Notes: a model not told the origin generated them from the sequence alone. Shown: positions 17,536 through 26,228, numbered from the stretch's first letter. The stretch: 48,134 nucleotides of DNA from Bacteroidota bacterium (GCA_023416995.1 JAEZGI010000031.1:1-48134); one strand, 5' to 3'. Made by a program: numbers and translations.

Positions 17536-18923
17536 TATAGATCCTGTTTCTTCATGGTCCTTGTACGAATGATTGCTCCTTTAAAAGAACGATCACTAAA
17601 TATTTTATTCTCCCTGATCACCTGGGTAGCCGGTTCGGTAGTTCTTTGTCTTGATAAAGGTATAAAATCACCGGTAGCTATATAGTTAAGCACATTGGCC
17701 AATGATGATTCCTGTACATCGCCCCAGTCTTTATCCAGGCCGTCAGCCGAACGGCTGTCAAGAGCGATACCATCAAAATAATTTCCCTGACCGTCTTTGT
17801 TTGTACTGCGAAACGATACCGGGAATATGTACCAGTCACCAACGGGAATCGGAAAATAACCCACAGGCTTTCCGTAGGTTGGCGATGGCCCTGCAAGTTT
17901 TACCTCCGCATAAGGTTTAAGATTATTGATCAATAGTTCACTGGCAGAAGCAGTATTATCGCTCACAATGAAAAACAACCTTGCTGGATCCAGGGAACCA
18001 AGCTTTTTAAAATTGATGGATTCATTCCAGTCTTTATACTTCACATTAAATTCCTCTTTCATCATCAAACCACCGGAGGCAGCGGGTTTTACGAGATAAT
18101 TAGCGAGCGTTGCCTGCACAGACACATATCCGCCACCGTTATAACGCAGATCCACAATCACATCTTTTACATTTTCTGCGGCGAAACGGGTAAATATTCT
18201 TTGAAAGCTGTTGTTTATCTGGCTGGTATCGCCAAGAAACGAATTGAATACAAGATACCCGACCCTGGTAGTATTTACTGTATATACGGTGTCAAGAAAT
18301 ATGGGATCTTGCTGATAAGAGGCCACGGCGAGATTAATTGCCTCAGTAGATCCATCGGGTTTCTGAAACTCAAACGAGGTGTTGCTGCTATTGTAAACTG
18401 CCTCTACGATCGCGTTGGCGTTCCCTGTAGTGATGTTTGAGCTACCATTCAGTTTTGTTATCCTCCATCCACGGCGAACGCCTGCCTTACCTGCGGGAGA
18501 TCCCTGTTCCACATAACGTACGCGCAGGTCACCTTCAGCCCGGAAAAATATATTTACGCCAAAATCGCCGGCGATCCCGGAAGATATATCGTCCCACTGT
18601 TGCTGTTTAACTGCAAAGCTCCAGCGATCAACGGGATCTGTAAAACCCGGCTCCTTACTGTATTGCCGGATGGCGGTCATTATTTTATCAGGATCGGCAT
18701 AAGTGCGCGGGTTGAAACCCGAAGGAATCTGGTTGTACCACAGATAGATATCCTTCGTAAAAAGCAAAGTGGTATCCTTTATTTTGTCTGCAAGGGATAC
18801 ATCACCAGGATTGGTGGGGGGATCAACCGGTTCGTCGGTGCCGGAAATTTCTTTTTGGCACGAAGCCAGCATCACGGCACTTGCCATCAGGAGTGCCATG
18901 AATGATTTATTGAAGATTCGCAT
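17535..18923 (-). CDS. S41-family (C-terminal processing) peptidase, lipoprotein
   Basis: About 462 residues from ATG at 18923; a start at 18959 would add 12 residues before the leader. The leader MRIFNKSFMALLMASAVMLA ends at a cysteine (LASC, then QKE), a lipoprotein signal. A PDZ-like part follows (EQGSPAGKAGVRRGWRITKL), then the S41 catalytic core: VGYLVFNSFLG, DVIVDLRYNGGGYV, the nucleophile block DNTASASELL, and the lysine in SPTYGKPVGYF. C-terminal processing peptidases cut unfolded or tagged proteins in the periplasm or outside. The product is probably anchored at the outer membrane, as common for Bacteroidota S41 lipoproteins. It is coupled to the unknown secreted protein downstream. 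Confidence 0.85.
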   Translation of the reverse strand: MRIFNKSFMALLMASAVMLASCQKEISGTDEPVDPPTNPGDVSLADKIKDTTLLFTKDIYLWYNQIPSGFNPRTYADPDKIMTAIRQYSKEPGFTDPVDRWSFAVKQQQWDDISSGIAGDFGVNIFFRAEGDLRVRYVEQGSPAGKAGVRRGWRITKLNGSSNITTGNANAIVEAVYNSSNTSFEFQKPDGSTEAINLAVASYQQDPIFLDTVYTVNTTRVGYLVFNSFLGDTSQINNSFQRIFTRFAAENVKDVIVDLRYNGGGYVSVQATLANYLVKPAASGGLMMKEEFNVKYKDWNESINFKKLGSLDPARLFFIVSDNTASASELLINNLKPYAEVKLAGPSPTYGKPVGYFPIPVGDWYIFPVSFRSTNKDGQGNYFDGIALDSRSADGLDKDWGDVQESSLANVLNYIATGDFIPLSRQRTTEPATQVIRENKIFSDRSFKGAIIRTRTMKKQDL

Positions 18924-19094
18924 AAAGGAAACTGAGATTTTAGGTTGACTGGAATTCATTGTAAAATACGCGTTACAAGGCGTGTTGGTTTGTTAACTCT
19001 TTTTAGTACCGCACATTTAACAAGTTATTAAAAATCGGCTGAATATCTGGGCCACTGGCACAGTTTTTCAGACATTCACACTCAATAAGATAAG

Positions 19095-19102
19095 TAAATT
19101 TG
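19095..19102 (+). promoter_or_regulatory. Candidate -7 element (TAAATTTG) for the YdjM-family gene
   Basis: TAAATTTG fits the Bacteroidota -7 consensus and lies 12 bp before ATG at 19115, which would give a very short leader. No well-placed TTTG at -33 was found, so this is weak. Confidence 0.3.
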
Positions 19103-19114
19103 TCGCTGTAAATT

Positions 19115-20176
19115 ATGGATTCGCTCACTCATATTGCTCTTGGAAGTTGTCTGGGAACTGTGCTCCTCGGAAAGAAATGGGGGTTGCCTGCCGTTGGTTG
19201 GGGCCTCGCTGCGGCAAGCCTGCCGGACATTGATGCCGTAGCCGGTCCGTTCCTGACGCTCCCTGAAGAATTAATCGCACATCGTGGCATAACACATTCA
19301 TTTTTATTCGCTTTCATCGTGGCCGCAATTCCGGCTGCCTATTGTCAGCACCGATATCGAAACCGGGGTATTTCGCTGTTTCAGTTTTATGGATTTTTTC
19401 TTCTCCAGATTGTTATTCACGACCTGCTCGATACCTGTAATGCCTACGGAACAGGTTTACTGGAACCCTTTTCCGCAGCCCGCTTTTCATTCCACAATCT
19501 TTATGTGGCAGATCCGCTGATCTCGATTTGGATCATCGCTGCCGCAGTAATCATTTTGCTGAACAGGCGCAACTTCAAAAGACAGTTAAATGCGGCACGC
19601 GTAGGATTAGGGTTAATGATTTTTTTTCTCTGCATCAGCGTCATTAACAAATTGGTGGTAAAATCCTTTTTCGAGAAATCATTACGGAGCCAGGCTATAT
19701 CACCTACCGATTATTTCATCACTCCGACCCCCTTCAATTCTTTGTTGTGGTACGCGGTTGCAAAATCACCCGATGGCTATCATATAGGTCACCTCTCCGT
19801 GTTTGATGATAAATCAGAACCGGTTCCACTAACCTTTTTCCCACAAAATGATAGTTTGCTATCCGCTTTCCCGGAGCGCTCAGATATCAGCGATCTTAAA
19901 CGTTTTGCAGATGATTTTTATACCGTTGAAAAATGGAACGACACCCTGGTGTTTAACGTGCTTCGTTTTGGCCAGATGATTGGCTGGCAACAACCCAAAG
20001 CGCACTTTGCATTTTATTACTTCCTCGACGAAAACCACTCTAACGACCTCGTCGTGCAGAGAGGCCGGTTTGAAGGATGGAACCGTCAAACGCTGGGGTT
20101 CATGCTGCGACGTATTGGAGGCAGTATCGAAGACTTCGGAGACCGCCTGGACGATAAAAAAAAGCCGGCTCAATGA
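19115..20176 (+). CDS. YdjM-family membrane-bound metal-dependent hydrolase-like protein
   Basis: A 353-residue protein of the LexA-binding/YdjM group (formerly DUF457). The marks are MDSLTHIALGSCLG at the start with His6, AAASLPDIDAV with the Asp-x-Asp pair near 38-40, and IAHRGITHSF near 55-62, a set of His/Asp residues that could bind metal. Four to five membrane helices follow in the first 190 residues, then a soluble C-terminal part of about 160 residues. A hydrolase function is assumed from motif only. The gene is monocistronic, divergent from the S41 gene, and ends inside its own terminator stem. Confidence 0.78.
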   Translation: MDSLTHIALGSCLGTVLLGKKWGLPAVGWGLAAASLPDIDAVAGPFLTLPEELIAHRGITHSFLFAFIVAAIPAAYCQHRYRNRGISLFQFYGFFLLQIVIHDLLDTCNAYGTGLLEPFSAARFSFHNLYVADPLISIWIIAAAVIILLNRRNFKRQLNAARVGLGLMIFFLCISVINKLVVKSFFEKSLRSQAISPTDYFITPTPFNSLLWYAVAKSPDGYHIGHLSVFDDKSEPVPLTFFPQNDSLLSAFPERSDISDLKRFADDFYTVEKWNDTLVFNVLRFGQMIGWQQPKAHFAFYYFLDENHSNDLVVQRGRFEGWNRQTLGFMLRRIGGSIEDFGDRLDDKKKPAQ

Positions 20177-20187
20177 GCGGCTTCTTT
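20162..20187 (+). terminator. Terminator overlapping the end of the YdjM-family gene
   Basis: A stem of AAGCC-type sequence, with one bulged G and a short AAT loop, is followed by CTTCTTTT. The TGA stop (20174-20176) lies inside the stem-loop. It ends the plus-strand gene before the convergent small gene at 20218. Confidence 0.65.
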
Positions 20188-20217
20188 TGCGTCACAACTA
20201 ATGTTGCAATCAGCACA

Positions 20218-20403
20218 TTACTTTACAGGTGATACGAACTTCACACTCAGAGAATCGTCTTTTTTAGGTTTTGTGGTGTCTTTCTTTTTAGGAATGGTAT
20301 CCTGAGTAAGGTCCATGTACTCATAACTTCCTGCATTGGTGTTTGTGGTGGCCATGGTAAATATACACATGCCGATACCTGCTGCTATAACAAGCTTTTT
20401 CAT
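20218..20403 (-). CDS. Small secreted lysine-rich protein
   Basis: A 61-residue product that I do not recognise. Residues 1-24 look like a signal peptide (MKKLVIAAGIGMCIFTMATT, then NTNAG). The short mature part is rich in Lys, Asp and Thr with a doubled KKKDTTKPKKDD pattern. Small exported proteins of this style are common in Chitinophagaceae. It has no operon partners: the convergent YdjM-family gene is on one side and the DUF4268 gene lies 142 bp away on the other. Reality as a gene is likely but not certain. Confidence 0.5.
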   Translation of the reverse strand: MKKLVIAAGIGMCIFTMATTNTNAGSYEYMDLTQDTIPKKKDTTKPKKDDSLSVKFVSPVK

Positions 20404-20545
20404 AAAATTGACGTTTATATGTAAATAAATAAGAGAGGTGTTCTGCTACTGTCGCAGGCCAGGGGATGTCTGAAGCTGTACGGATCAAAGATGTAAGTAT
20501 AGCTATCTTTGTTCTTACTATATTAATAAAGAATCATGCCAATTT

Positions 20546-20977
20546 TTACCCGGCTATCATCTGGTAAAGATCACGCTGATCGGTCCAAAAAGCATCAAAA
20601 CAAATCAACAGCGGTTTAAGGAAGGATATAATGGCCGGCCAGTCAGACTGAAGAAAAACATTCACCCCGTCCAGCTCCTGGTAAACGGCGTGAACGCCCG
20701 TAGATAGCGTCTGAGTTTGCCAGTTATTCCCGGAGCAGTCACTAAGCCGGGGGAGATCATCAATCAGTTGACGATAGAGATTTACGCCACAGGTAGTGTC
20801 CGGGATCTCGATTCCAAAATAGGCATGATCGGCTTCAACAATGATCTTTAGATTCAAGTGACGTATGCCGGTTTTATAATTTAGCCAACTTACACGCTCA
20901 CCCGAAGCAGAAGGATGCAGCGCCATAAACTGACCGAACTTTGTCCAGAACGCTTCGCGATTTCGTTTGTCATACAT
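20546..20977 (-). CDS. DUF4268 domain protein
   Basis: A 143-residue cytoplasmic protein. REAFWTKFGQFMALHPSASG, RVSWLNYKTGIRHLNLKI and YFGIEIPD are the usual blocks of DUF4268, a domain of unknown function sometimes fused to restriction-like nuclease domains but here standing alone. It starts 23 bp after the GH43-like gene stop in the same direction, so it may share its transcript, though a functional link is not apparent. Confidence 0.75.
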   Translation of the reverse strand: MYDKRNREAFWTKFGQFMALHPSASGERVSWLNYKTGIRHLNLKIIVEADHAYFGIEIPDTTCGVNLYRQLIDDLPRLSDCSGNNWQTQTLSTGVHAVYQELDGVNVFLQSDWPAIISFLKPLLICFDAFWTDQRDLYQMIAG

Positions 20978-21000
20978 AGCACGTCAATTGTTTGAAAGGG

Positions 21001-21951
21001 CTATTTGTTGAGCGGCATCTTCAGTAGCCGGTCTACCTCATCACGTGATACCCTTAATACGGTTCCGTGGCGAAGACCTTTTGGAACAGACAGTTTCTCA
21101 GATATGTCGCGCCAGTTAAGCAGGTCGGTGGATTCAACTAATCCGTACTGGTGCAGTATGTATTTGTCAAAATACATCAGCCAGGTGTTTCCTTTCTTCA
21201 CCAACGTGGGTCCTTCTGCCCAATAATCACCGGTAACCGGTGCGGAAGGTTTTGAATATCCGCCATCCAATCTGTTACTTGTAGCCACCCTTATGTTTTT
21301 TTGAGGTGGATACCTGGTTTCATCTTTCAGAAACATATAATAGGTATCGCCCAAACGTTGAATCGTGGCGTCGATCACATTAAAGCCATGGTCATACAAA
21401 ATGGCTGCTTTCGTAAATGTTTTAAAATCCTTCGTAGTGACGTAATACATCCGGTGATTGTATTTGCCATCACCCGTGCTGTCGCCTGCTGAAAACCTTC
21501 CGGGAATGGTTGAAGCCCAGTATATCATATAACGACCATTGTCATAAATAATCTCAGGGGCCCAACAGTTAAGCACTGACGGTTCATGAGCCATCACCGG
21601 TATAAATTGCTGTTCGCTCCAATTTATAAGATCGCGGGAATTTGCGTATCCAATGCCTTTGTCGTTCCACGATACTGTCCATACCATATGAAACAAACCG
21701 TCAGCGCCACGAATAATACAGGGATCACGCATCAGCTTATCTTTACTCACCATGGGTCTTAGAAATGAACTATCGCCACGCAATGCTTCAAAAGAATAAC
21801 CATCTTTACTTACTGCAAGATGTAAACCATCCTCACCGTTATTTTTGAAATAGGAGAACAAGTACAATGAATCATTTTGTTGGCAGATCACAAAAGAACA
21901 GCACACACAAATAAAGAGGCCTGTGAGCGATAGCTTTTTCACTATAAACAT
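21001..21951 (-). CDS. Secreted GH43-like five-bladed beta-propeller glycosidase
   Basis: A 316-residue protein with a signal peptide (residues 1-23, LFICVCCSFVICQ). The three acidic residues expected for family GH43/clan GH-F are visible in order: Asp in LMRDPCII, Asp in FNVIDATI and Glu in YWAEGPTL; NCWAPEIIYDNGRYMIYWA is the usual second-blade motif. The family removes arabinose, xylose, galactose or similar residues from plant or algal polysaccharides; the substrate is not evident. It lies between the inositol oxygenase gene, from which a terminator separates it, and the DUF4268 gene. Confidence 0.8.
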   Translation of the reverse strand: MFIVKKLSLTGLFICVCCSFVICQQNDSLYLFSYFKNNGEDGLHLAVSKDGYSFEALRGDSSFLRPMVSKDKLMRDPCIIRGADGLFHMVWTVSWNDKGIGYANSRDLINWSEQQFIPVMAHEPSVLNCWAPEIIYDNGRYMIYWASTIPGRFSAGDSTGDGKYNHRMYYVTTKDFKTFTKAAILYDHGFNVIDATIQRLGDTYYMFLKDETRYPPQKNIRVATSNRLDGGYSKPSAPVTGDYWAEGPTLVKKGNTWLMYFDKYILHQYGLVESTDLLNWRDISEKLSVPKGLRHGTVLRVSRDEVDRLLKMPLNK

Positions 21952-21996
21952 TTAAAAGTTGTTTTTGTCTTACCGAGAGTCGTATTAAAATGAAAA

Positions 21997-22024
21997 ACCG
22001 GGTATCGCAAATACGGTACCCGGT
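21997..22024 (-). terminator. Terminator after the inositol oxygenase gene
   Basis: Arms 21997-22004 and 22017-22024 pair over 8 bp with a 12-base loop; on the minus strand the stem is followed by TTTTTC. It separates the inositol oxygenase gene from the GH43-like gene. Confidence 0.7.
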
Positions 22025-22044
22025 CTTTTATTAACCAGAAAATG

Positions 22045-22938
22045 CTAGAACTTAAGCGTGCGTGGAAGATATTTATCTACCAGCTGCTGATAATATGGTT
22101 TTATTTCTTCCCAAACGGGCGGTGTTGGATTTTTTGAATACAGATCGTATGGATTAAACAGCTTCACCCATTTCAACATTTCCCTGTCATGATCATCCAA
22201 CAGGTAACTGTATTCGCCTTCACGGTGCCAGGCATAAAAAGAATGATAGCGCAACATATATAAACCGGGCTCAGGAAGATAATCTTTCATCATCTGGTAA
22301 ACATATTCATCGTGCCCCCAGGACATGTCGACCTTACGCAGACCACAACCTTCTTCATAAACTCCCAAACGGGTGTTATACCTTGGATCATTATAGTCGG
22401 GGTTGTCTTTGAAATATTCAGGATATACAATCTTATCACTGTAAGCACAACCTACCGGGAAGGTGTCTCCAACAACGGCCCACTGTGGTTCGCCAAACAG
22501 GCAAAGGGTTTTACCCATATCATGCATCAGCCCGGTTAAAACCATCCAGTCCGGATGACCGTCGGCCCTGATGGCCTCAGAGGTTTGTAGCAGATGCTGA
22601 AACTGATCCAGATCTGTGTCAGGATCTGAGTCATCAACCAGTTGATTCAAAAATTGGAAAGCATCCCAGACGGGCATTTCCTTTTTATCAAATTTCAGGT
22701 ATTCAGCTTTTTTCTGCTGTACAAATTCATAAGTCTGATACTTATGATTCAGTCGGTAGAACTCACGAACGGTATCACGCCCGGGCTCTTCGTAATTGCG
22801 GTATTCTTCTTTTGATTTATCCTTTGCAATTGTGTCTGGTTCCGGGTATCGTTCCAGCACTGCATCTTCCCATTCATCAAGGCTGCGAAGCGGATTAATT
22901 TCTGCTGCAGAAAACGAATCATTCTTTAAAGAGGACAT
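22045..22938 (-). CDS. myo-Inositol oxygenase (MIOX)
   Basis: A 297-residue protein from ATG at 22938 (MSSLKNDSFS); an in-frame ATG at 23061 adds 41 residues unlike the family. The non-heme diiron site of MIOX is complete: His115 (DQFQHLLQTSEA), His139-Asp140 (LTGLMHDMGK), His209 (MSWGHDEYV), His232 (RYHSFYAWH) and Asp265 (FNPYDLYSK). Substrate-lid and core motifs such as FPVGCAYSDKIVYPEYF also match eukaryotic MIOX closely. The enzyme cleaves the myo-inositol ring with O2 to give D-glucuronate in the cytoplasm. Bacterial MIOX is uncommon. A divergent SLC5-type symporter gene beside it suggests paired uptake and oxidation of inositol. Confidence 0.93.
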   Translation of the reverse strand: MSSLKNDSFSAAEINPLRSLDEWEDAVLERYPEPDTIAKDKSKEEYRNYEEPGRDTVREFYRLNHKYQTYEFVQQKKAEYLKFDKKEMPVWDAFQFLNQLVDDSDPDTDLDQFQHLLQTSEAIRADGHPDWMVLTGLMHDMGKTLCLFGEPQWAVVGDTFPVGCAYSDKIVYPEYFKDNPDYNDPRYNTRLGVYEEGCGLRKVDMSWGHDEYVYQMMKDYLPEPGLYMLRYHSFYAWHREGEYSYLLDDHDREMLKWVKLFNPYDLYSKNPTPPVWEEIKPYYQQLVDKYLPRTLKF

Positions 22939-23084
22939 AGCTAATCGTTTATTTAGATTGTCATACAAATTACAAAAAACCGCCGGATTACAAAAATCAG
23001 ACTTCCGGAGCAACAAAAAATTACCAAATGATTCTAAACAAATATATTGTGTACCCAACAACCCGCTAACGATTAACGATTGAT

Positions 23085-24746
23085 ATGAAATTAGAACTTG
23101 CCGATTACCTGGTAATCATCATTTACTTTCTTTTCGTCATAGGTGTAGGTTTTATCATCAAAAAAAAGATCCGCTCAAGTAACGACTTCCTTTCTAGCTC
23201 GAGAAGTATTCCGCTCTGGATCACCAGTCTTGCGTTCATCTCCGCAAATCTTGGCGCACAGGAAGTGTTGGGCATGGTGGCGTCGGGTGCCAAGTACGGT
23301 ATCATGACAGTGCATTTTTACTGGGTTGGAGCCATCTTTGCGATGGTTTTCCTGGGTGTTTTTATGATGCCTTTTTATTACGGCAGCCGGGCGCGCAGTG
23401 TACCGGAGTACCTGAAACTTCGTTTCGATGAAAAAACGCGCGGACTGAATGCCATATCATTTGCAGTTATGACGGTGTTCTCCTCCGGTATTTCCCTGTA
23501 CGCACTTGCTAAACTCCTTGAAGTGATCTTGCATTGGGATTTTGATATCTCCATCTGGATCGCTGCCGGGATCGTGATGATCTATACTTTTCTGGGAGGC
23601 CTCACCAGCGCAGTTTACAATGAAGTGCTTCAATTTTTCCTGATTGTACTTGGCCTGTCGCCCCTGGTAATAGTAGCGCTTCATGATGCAGGAGGGTGGG
23701 CAAACATCAAAGCAACGTTACAGCCTGAAATGACACATGCCTGGCGATATATGGGAAGCGCAGATGAAAACCCGATGGGATTACATTTTATGTCACTCAT
23801 CTTTGGGCTCGGTTTTGTAATGTCGTTTGGTTATTGGTGCACCGACTTCCTCGTGGTTCAAAGGGCAATGATCGCGCGAAACATGGGTGATGCTCAACGC
23901 ACTCCCATAGTAGCTGCGATTCCTAAAATGTTAATGCCAATCATAGTGGTACTGCCGGGTATCATAGCCATTACTTTGATGCAACCGGCTTTGCAATCAA
24001 AAGGCTACAGTATACCGCTTACTGATAACGGAGAGCTCGACTATACAATGACATTGCCGTCGCTGGTAGCACATTATTATCCAAGTGGATTGTTAGGGGT
24101 TGGTATTACTGCTTTGATTGCATCGTTTATGAGCGGGATGGCGGGAAATGTAACAGCATTCAACGCAGTTTTCACCTACGATATTTACCAGCCATACTTT
24201 GTAAAACAAAAATCAGATAAGCACTACCTGCAGGTGGGCAAGGTGGTGACTGTTGTGGGGATCCTGATATCGATCCTTACAGCATACATCGCCAAGGGTT
24301 TCAATAATATCAATGACTTTCTTCAACTGGTATTTGGGTTCGTAAACGGACCGCTGTTTGCAACTTTTATGCTTGGTATGTTCTGGAAACGTACCACGGG
24401 TCATGGTGCATTCTGGGGTCTGGTTGCAGGAACATTGGGCGCAGCATTAACACACGGGTTAACGGTTGCCGAGGGTAAAGGCGGATGGATCGCGAATTTA
24501 TATGAAATAAAAAGTGGTATGGGACAAGCGTTCATAGTGGCCTCGGTATCATGGCTGGTAAACTTTTTCACCACCATCTTTGTGAGCCTTGCAACCAAAC
24601 CAAAAGAGGATTCGGAGCTTGTTGGGTTGGTTTATTCTCTAACTGAAAAACCAAAATATGTTGGTGGAAAATGGTACCAGCGGGTGGTTCCACTTAGCAT
24701 TATACTTCTTGTAATAACACTTATTCTTAACCTGATTTTCTTTTAA
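23085..24746 (+). CDS. SLC5/SSS-family sodium:solute symporter, possibly for inositol
   Basis: A 553-residue polytopic protein with about 13-14 membrane helices. Family marks include RSIPLWITSLAFISANLGAQ (helix 1, start of the substrate path), VPEYLKLRFDEKTRGLNA after helix 2, GGLTSAVYNEVLQFF, the classic SSS signature in helix 5-6, and GLIASFMSGMAGNVTAFN-like ALIASFMSGMAGNVTAFNAV in helix 8, where Na+ coordinating Ser/Thr residues lie. The pattern is closest to the sugar/inositol branch (SGLT/SMIT) rather than to proline or acetate carriers. It is divergent from the inositol oxygenase gene with a shared 146-bp regulatory region, so myo-inositol is the favoured substrate (inference). A 60-residue membrane protein gene follows after 9 bp. 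Confidence 0.85.
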   Translation: MKLELADYLVIIIYFLFVIGVGFIIKKKIRSSNDFLSSSRSIPLWITSLAFISANLGAQEVLGMVASGAKYGIMTVHFYWVGAIFAMVFLGVFMMPFYYGSRARSVPEYLKLRFDEKTRGLNAISFAVMTVFSSGISLYALAKLLEVILHWDFDISIWIAAGIVMIYTFLGGLTSAVYNEVLQFFLIVLGLSPLVIVALHDAGGWANIKATLQPEMTHAWRYMGSADENPMGLHFMSLIFGLGFVMSFGYWCTDFLVVQRAMIARNMGDAQRTPIVAAIPKMLMPIIVVLPGIIAITLMQPALQSKGYSIPLTDNGELDYTMTLPSLVAHYYPSGLLGVGITALIASFMSGMAGNVTAFNAVFTYDIYQPYFVKQKSDKHYLQVGKVVTVVGILISILTAYIAKGFNNINDFLQLVFGFVNGPLFATFMLGMFWKRTTGHGAFWGLVAGTLGAALTHGLTVAEGKGGWIANLYEIKSGMGQAFIVASVSWLVNFFTTIFVSLATKPKEDSELVGLVYSLTEKPKYVGGKWYQRVVPLSIILLVITLILNLIFF

Positions 24747-24755
24747 CTAACGCCA

Positions 24756-24938
24756 ATGTATAAGCGATTTAATGAACTTAGTTTTGTTATCGGGTTGTTT
24801 TTTTTGCTTGTTTCAATCATCCTGGTATTAAATGGTTTGCTGAACACCGCAGCAAACAGCAACCTCACCTATTATTCGGCAGGTACATTTTTAATTTTTG
24901 CCCTTTTTATGATGATGCTGAAAAGTAAAGCCGATTAA
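24756..24938 (+). CDS. Small two-helix membrane protein next to the symporter
   Basis: A 60-residue protein with two hydrophobic segments (about residues 9-28 and 38-56) and short polar ends (MYKRFNEL, KSKAD). It starts 9 bp after the symporter stop, so it is co-transcribed. Some SSS transporters have a small membrane partner gene, and this could be such a subunit, but I do not recognise the family. Confidence 0.6.
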   Translation: MYKRFNELSFVIGLFFLLVSIILVLNGLLNTAANSNLTYYSAGTFLIFALFMMMLKSKAD

Positions 24939-25016
24939 AAAAAAGCAGCCAGCTGTTTGTTTTCACAAAAGCCGACTGCCCAGGGACCGACCATCAGCCC
25001 ACTGACTTTACCATGA

Positions 25017-25401
25017 AGAAACGATTATTGGTTCGGTGCAGGTCCGTTTTCCGGCATATCACTCAGCTCCAATGGTTCTGGACAGGATAATGCATTCATC
25101 AACGGGACAACGCTCGATATCTACCACCCTCCGGAATCTTTAAAGATAACCGGCGGCATGTTTTCGCTTAGTTACGAACTATGTTTCCAACGATCCGGAT
25201 TAACCAGGTTTACTATACAATACAGAATTGCTCCGCCTAAGCGAAAAACAATTCCCGGATAAAAATTAGTTGGATTTGAAGTATAACCGGAAGATCGTAT
25301 CCTATCACCTCAGTTCCATCGTTCCTCATTTTCAGCAGCACAAATTTAACATCTCCCTCTCCTTTGCACTGAACTACATATCGCTCTTATCAAAATATTA
25401 A
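25017..25401 (+). pseudogene. Possible decayed outer-membrane beta-barrel gene remnant
   Basis: Two open stretches without proper starts lie in successive frames. Frame A (25017-25262) reads YWFGAGPFSGISLSS, then MFSLSYELCFQRSG and LTRFTIQYRIAPPK before a TAA; frame B (25270-25401) reads VSYHLSSIVPHFQQHKFNIS, then LSFALNYISLLSKY and a TAA. Alternating polar/hydrophobic residues and the aromatic-glycine opening resemble short outer-membrane beta-barrel proteins of Bacteroidota. No signal peptide is found and the frames differ by +1, so if real it is a broken 3' fragment. The evidence is compositional only; chance open frames are possible. Confidence 0.35.
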
Positions 25402-25677
25402 CGATTGTTAGTATTTATTCGGGTATCGCTGCGGCGGGAATGAATTGATTCGGGGATCACCTATCGAACACAATAAGATTTGAATTATTACGCGGATTTA
25501 CCGTAAAAAACGCAGATCAATGTTAACAGAAAGTAAATTCCCGGCTTTTTTTACTTCAAAAAAAACAAAAAAAAAGTGCTGGACATCATGTTAGATTTTT
25601 TCAGTAAGCCTTGACTGATAAGGCTTTCATCTATTGCATTAAAGGTTTAGCATCCTAAAATCAAGGTTATGTTGGTT

Positions 25678-25707
25678 TTTGATGACAGTAAACCCGTAGT
25701 AAGTTTG
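25678..25707 (+). promoter_or_regulatory. Bacteroidota-type promoter for the small secreted protein
   Basis: TTTG at 25678-25681 and TAAGTTTG at 25700-25707 are 18 bp apart, close to the -33/-7 pattern of the phylum. A start near 25713 would give an untranslated leader of about 125 nt before ATG at 25839. A -7 box with exact TAnnTTTG match fits a well-expressed gene. Confidence 0.5.
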
Positions 25708-25838
25708 TATCACGAAAGACAAAAAGCGCACAACGATAACGCACAACCGCTACTTTCTCCCACGATTGCCTCCATCGAAAATTTAGTAAACAACTTTTTC
25801 TTATATCATTAATCTTAAACTCTTAAAAAACAGTTATT

Positions 25839-26228
25839 ATGAAAAAAGCAATCTTAAGTCTCGCACTGTCATTATTCTTTGTGGTTTCTTTGAATGTTAC
25901 TGCATCAGCAAACGATGAAGACAAAAAATCTGCAATTGAAGTTAAAGTAATCAGCACTGATAATGAACAACCTATTTTTCAACTTGACCTGAACAACAAA
26001 GAAGTTGAAGAATTTTATGTTACTATCAAAGACAACTATGGTAACACATTATATTCTGATAAAGTAAAAGGAAGCCGTATCTCTAAAAAATTCCTTTTGA
26101 ATTCAGATGGTCTTGCAGACGACTCGATCCGTATCGAAGTAAGATCTAAAAAAACCAACAAATCAGAAGTTTACACTATCAACAGAAGTTCTAAATACGT
26201 TCAGGAAACTGTTGTTAGCAAATTATAA
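25839..26228 (+). CDS. Small secreted protein, probably well expressed
   Basis: A 129-residue protein with a clear signal peptide (MKKAILSLALSLFFVVSLNV, then TASAND). The mature part is rich in Lys, Asp and Asn and has a beta-rich layout (IEVKVISTDNEQPIFQLDLN, VEEFYVTIKDNYGNTLYSDK, SIRIEVRSKKTNKSEVY) that resembles a single Ig-like or C-terminal-sorting-type beta-sandwich. I do not recognise a functional family. The AT-rich codon choice differs from neighbouring genes, the promoter upstream is near consensus and a strong terminator follows, so it looks like a short, abundant single-gene transcript. The leader before it is AT-rich (ends AAAAAACAGTTATT before the ATG). Confidence 0.8.
   Translation: MKKAILSLALSLFFVVSLNVTASANDEDKKSAIEVKVISTDNEQPIFQLDLNNKEVEEFYVTIKDNYGNTLYSDKVKGSRISKKFLLNSDGLADDSIRIEVRSKKTNKSEVYTINRSSKYVQETVVSKL

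Larger units (their letters stand above)
24939..25838. other. Longest stretch without an intact gene (about 900 bp)
   Basis: This stretch holds a beta-barrel-like remnant (about 25017-25401), an A/T-rich segment with poly-T and poly-A runs (about 25546-25576), a promoter (25678-25707) and the leader of the gene at 25839. No RNA gene, repeat array or mobile element signature was found. Base composition of the right half is AT-rich relative to neighbours. Confidence 0.6.

Noticed and set aside
23039..23046. TATATTTG on the minus strand as a promoter -7 box for the inositol oxygenase gene
   Set aside because: No TTTG at the right distance and a 100-bp leader; kept out as too weak.
25669..25812. 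47-codon open frame just upstream of the small secreted protein
   Set aside because: A near-consensus promoter (25678-25707) lies inside it, so the region is better read as promoter plus leader; no signal or family features in the peptide.
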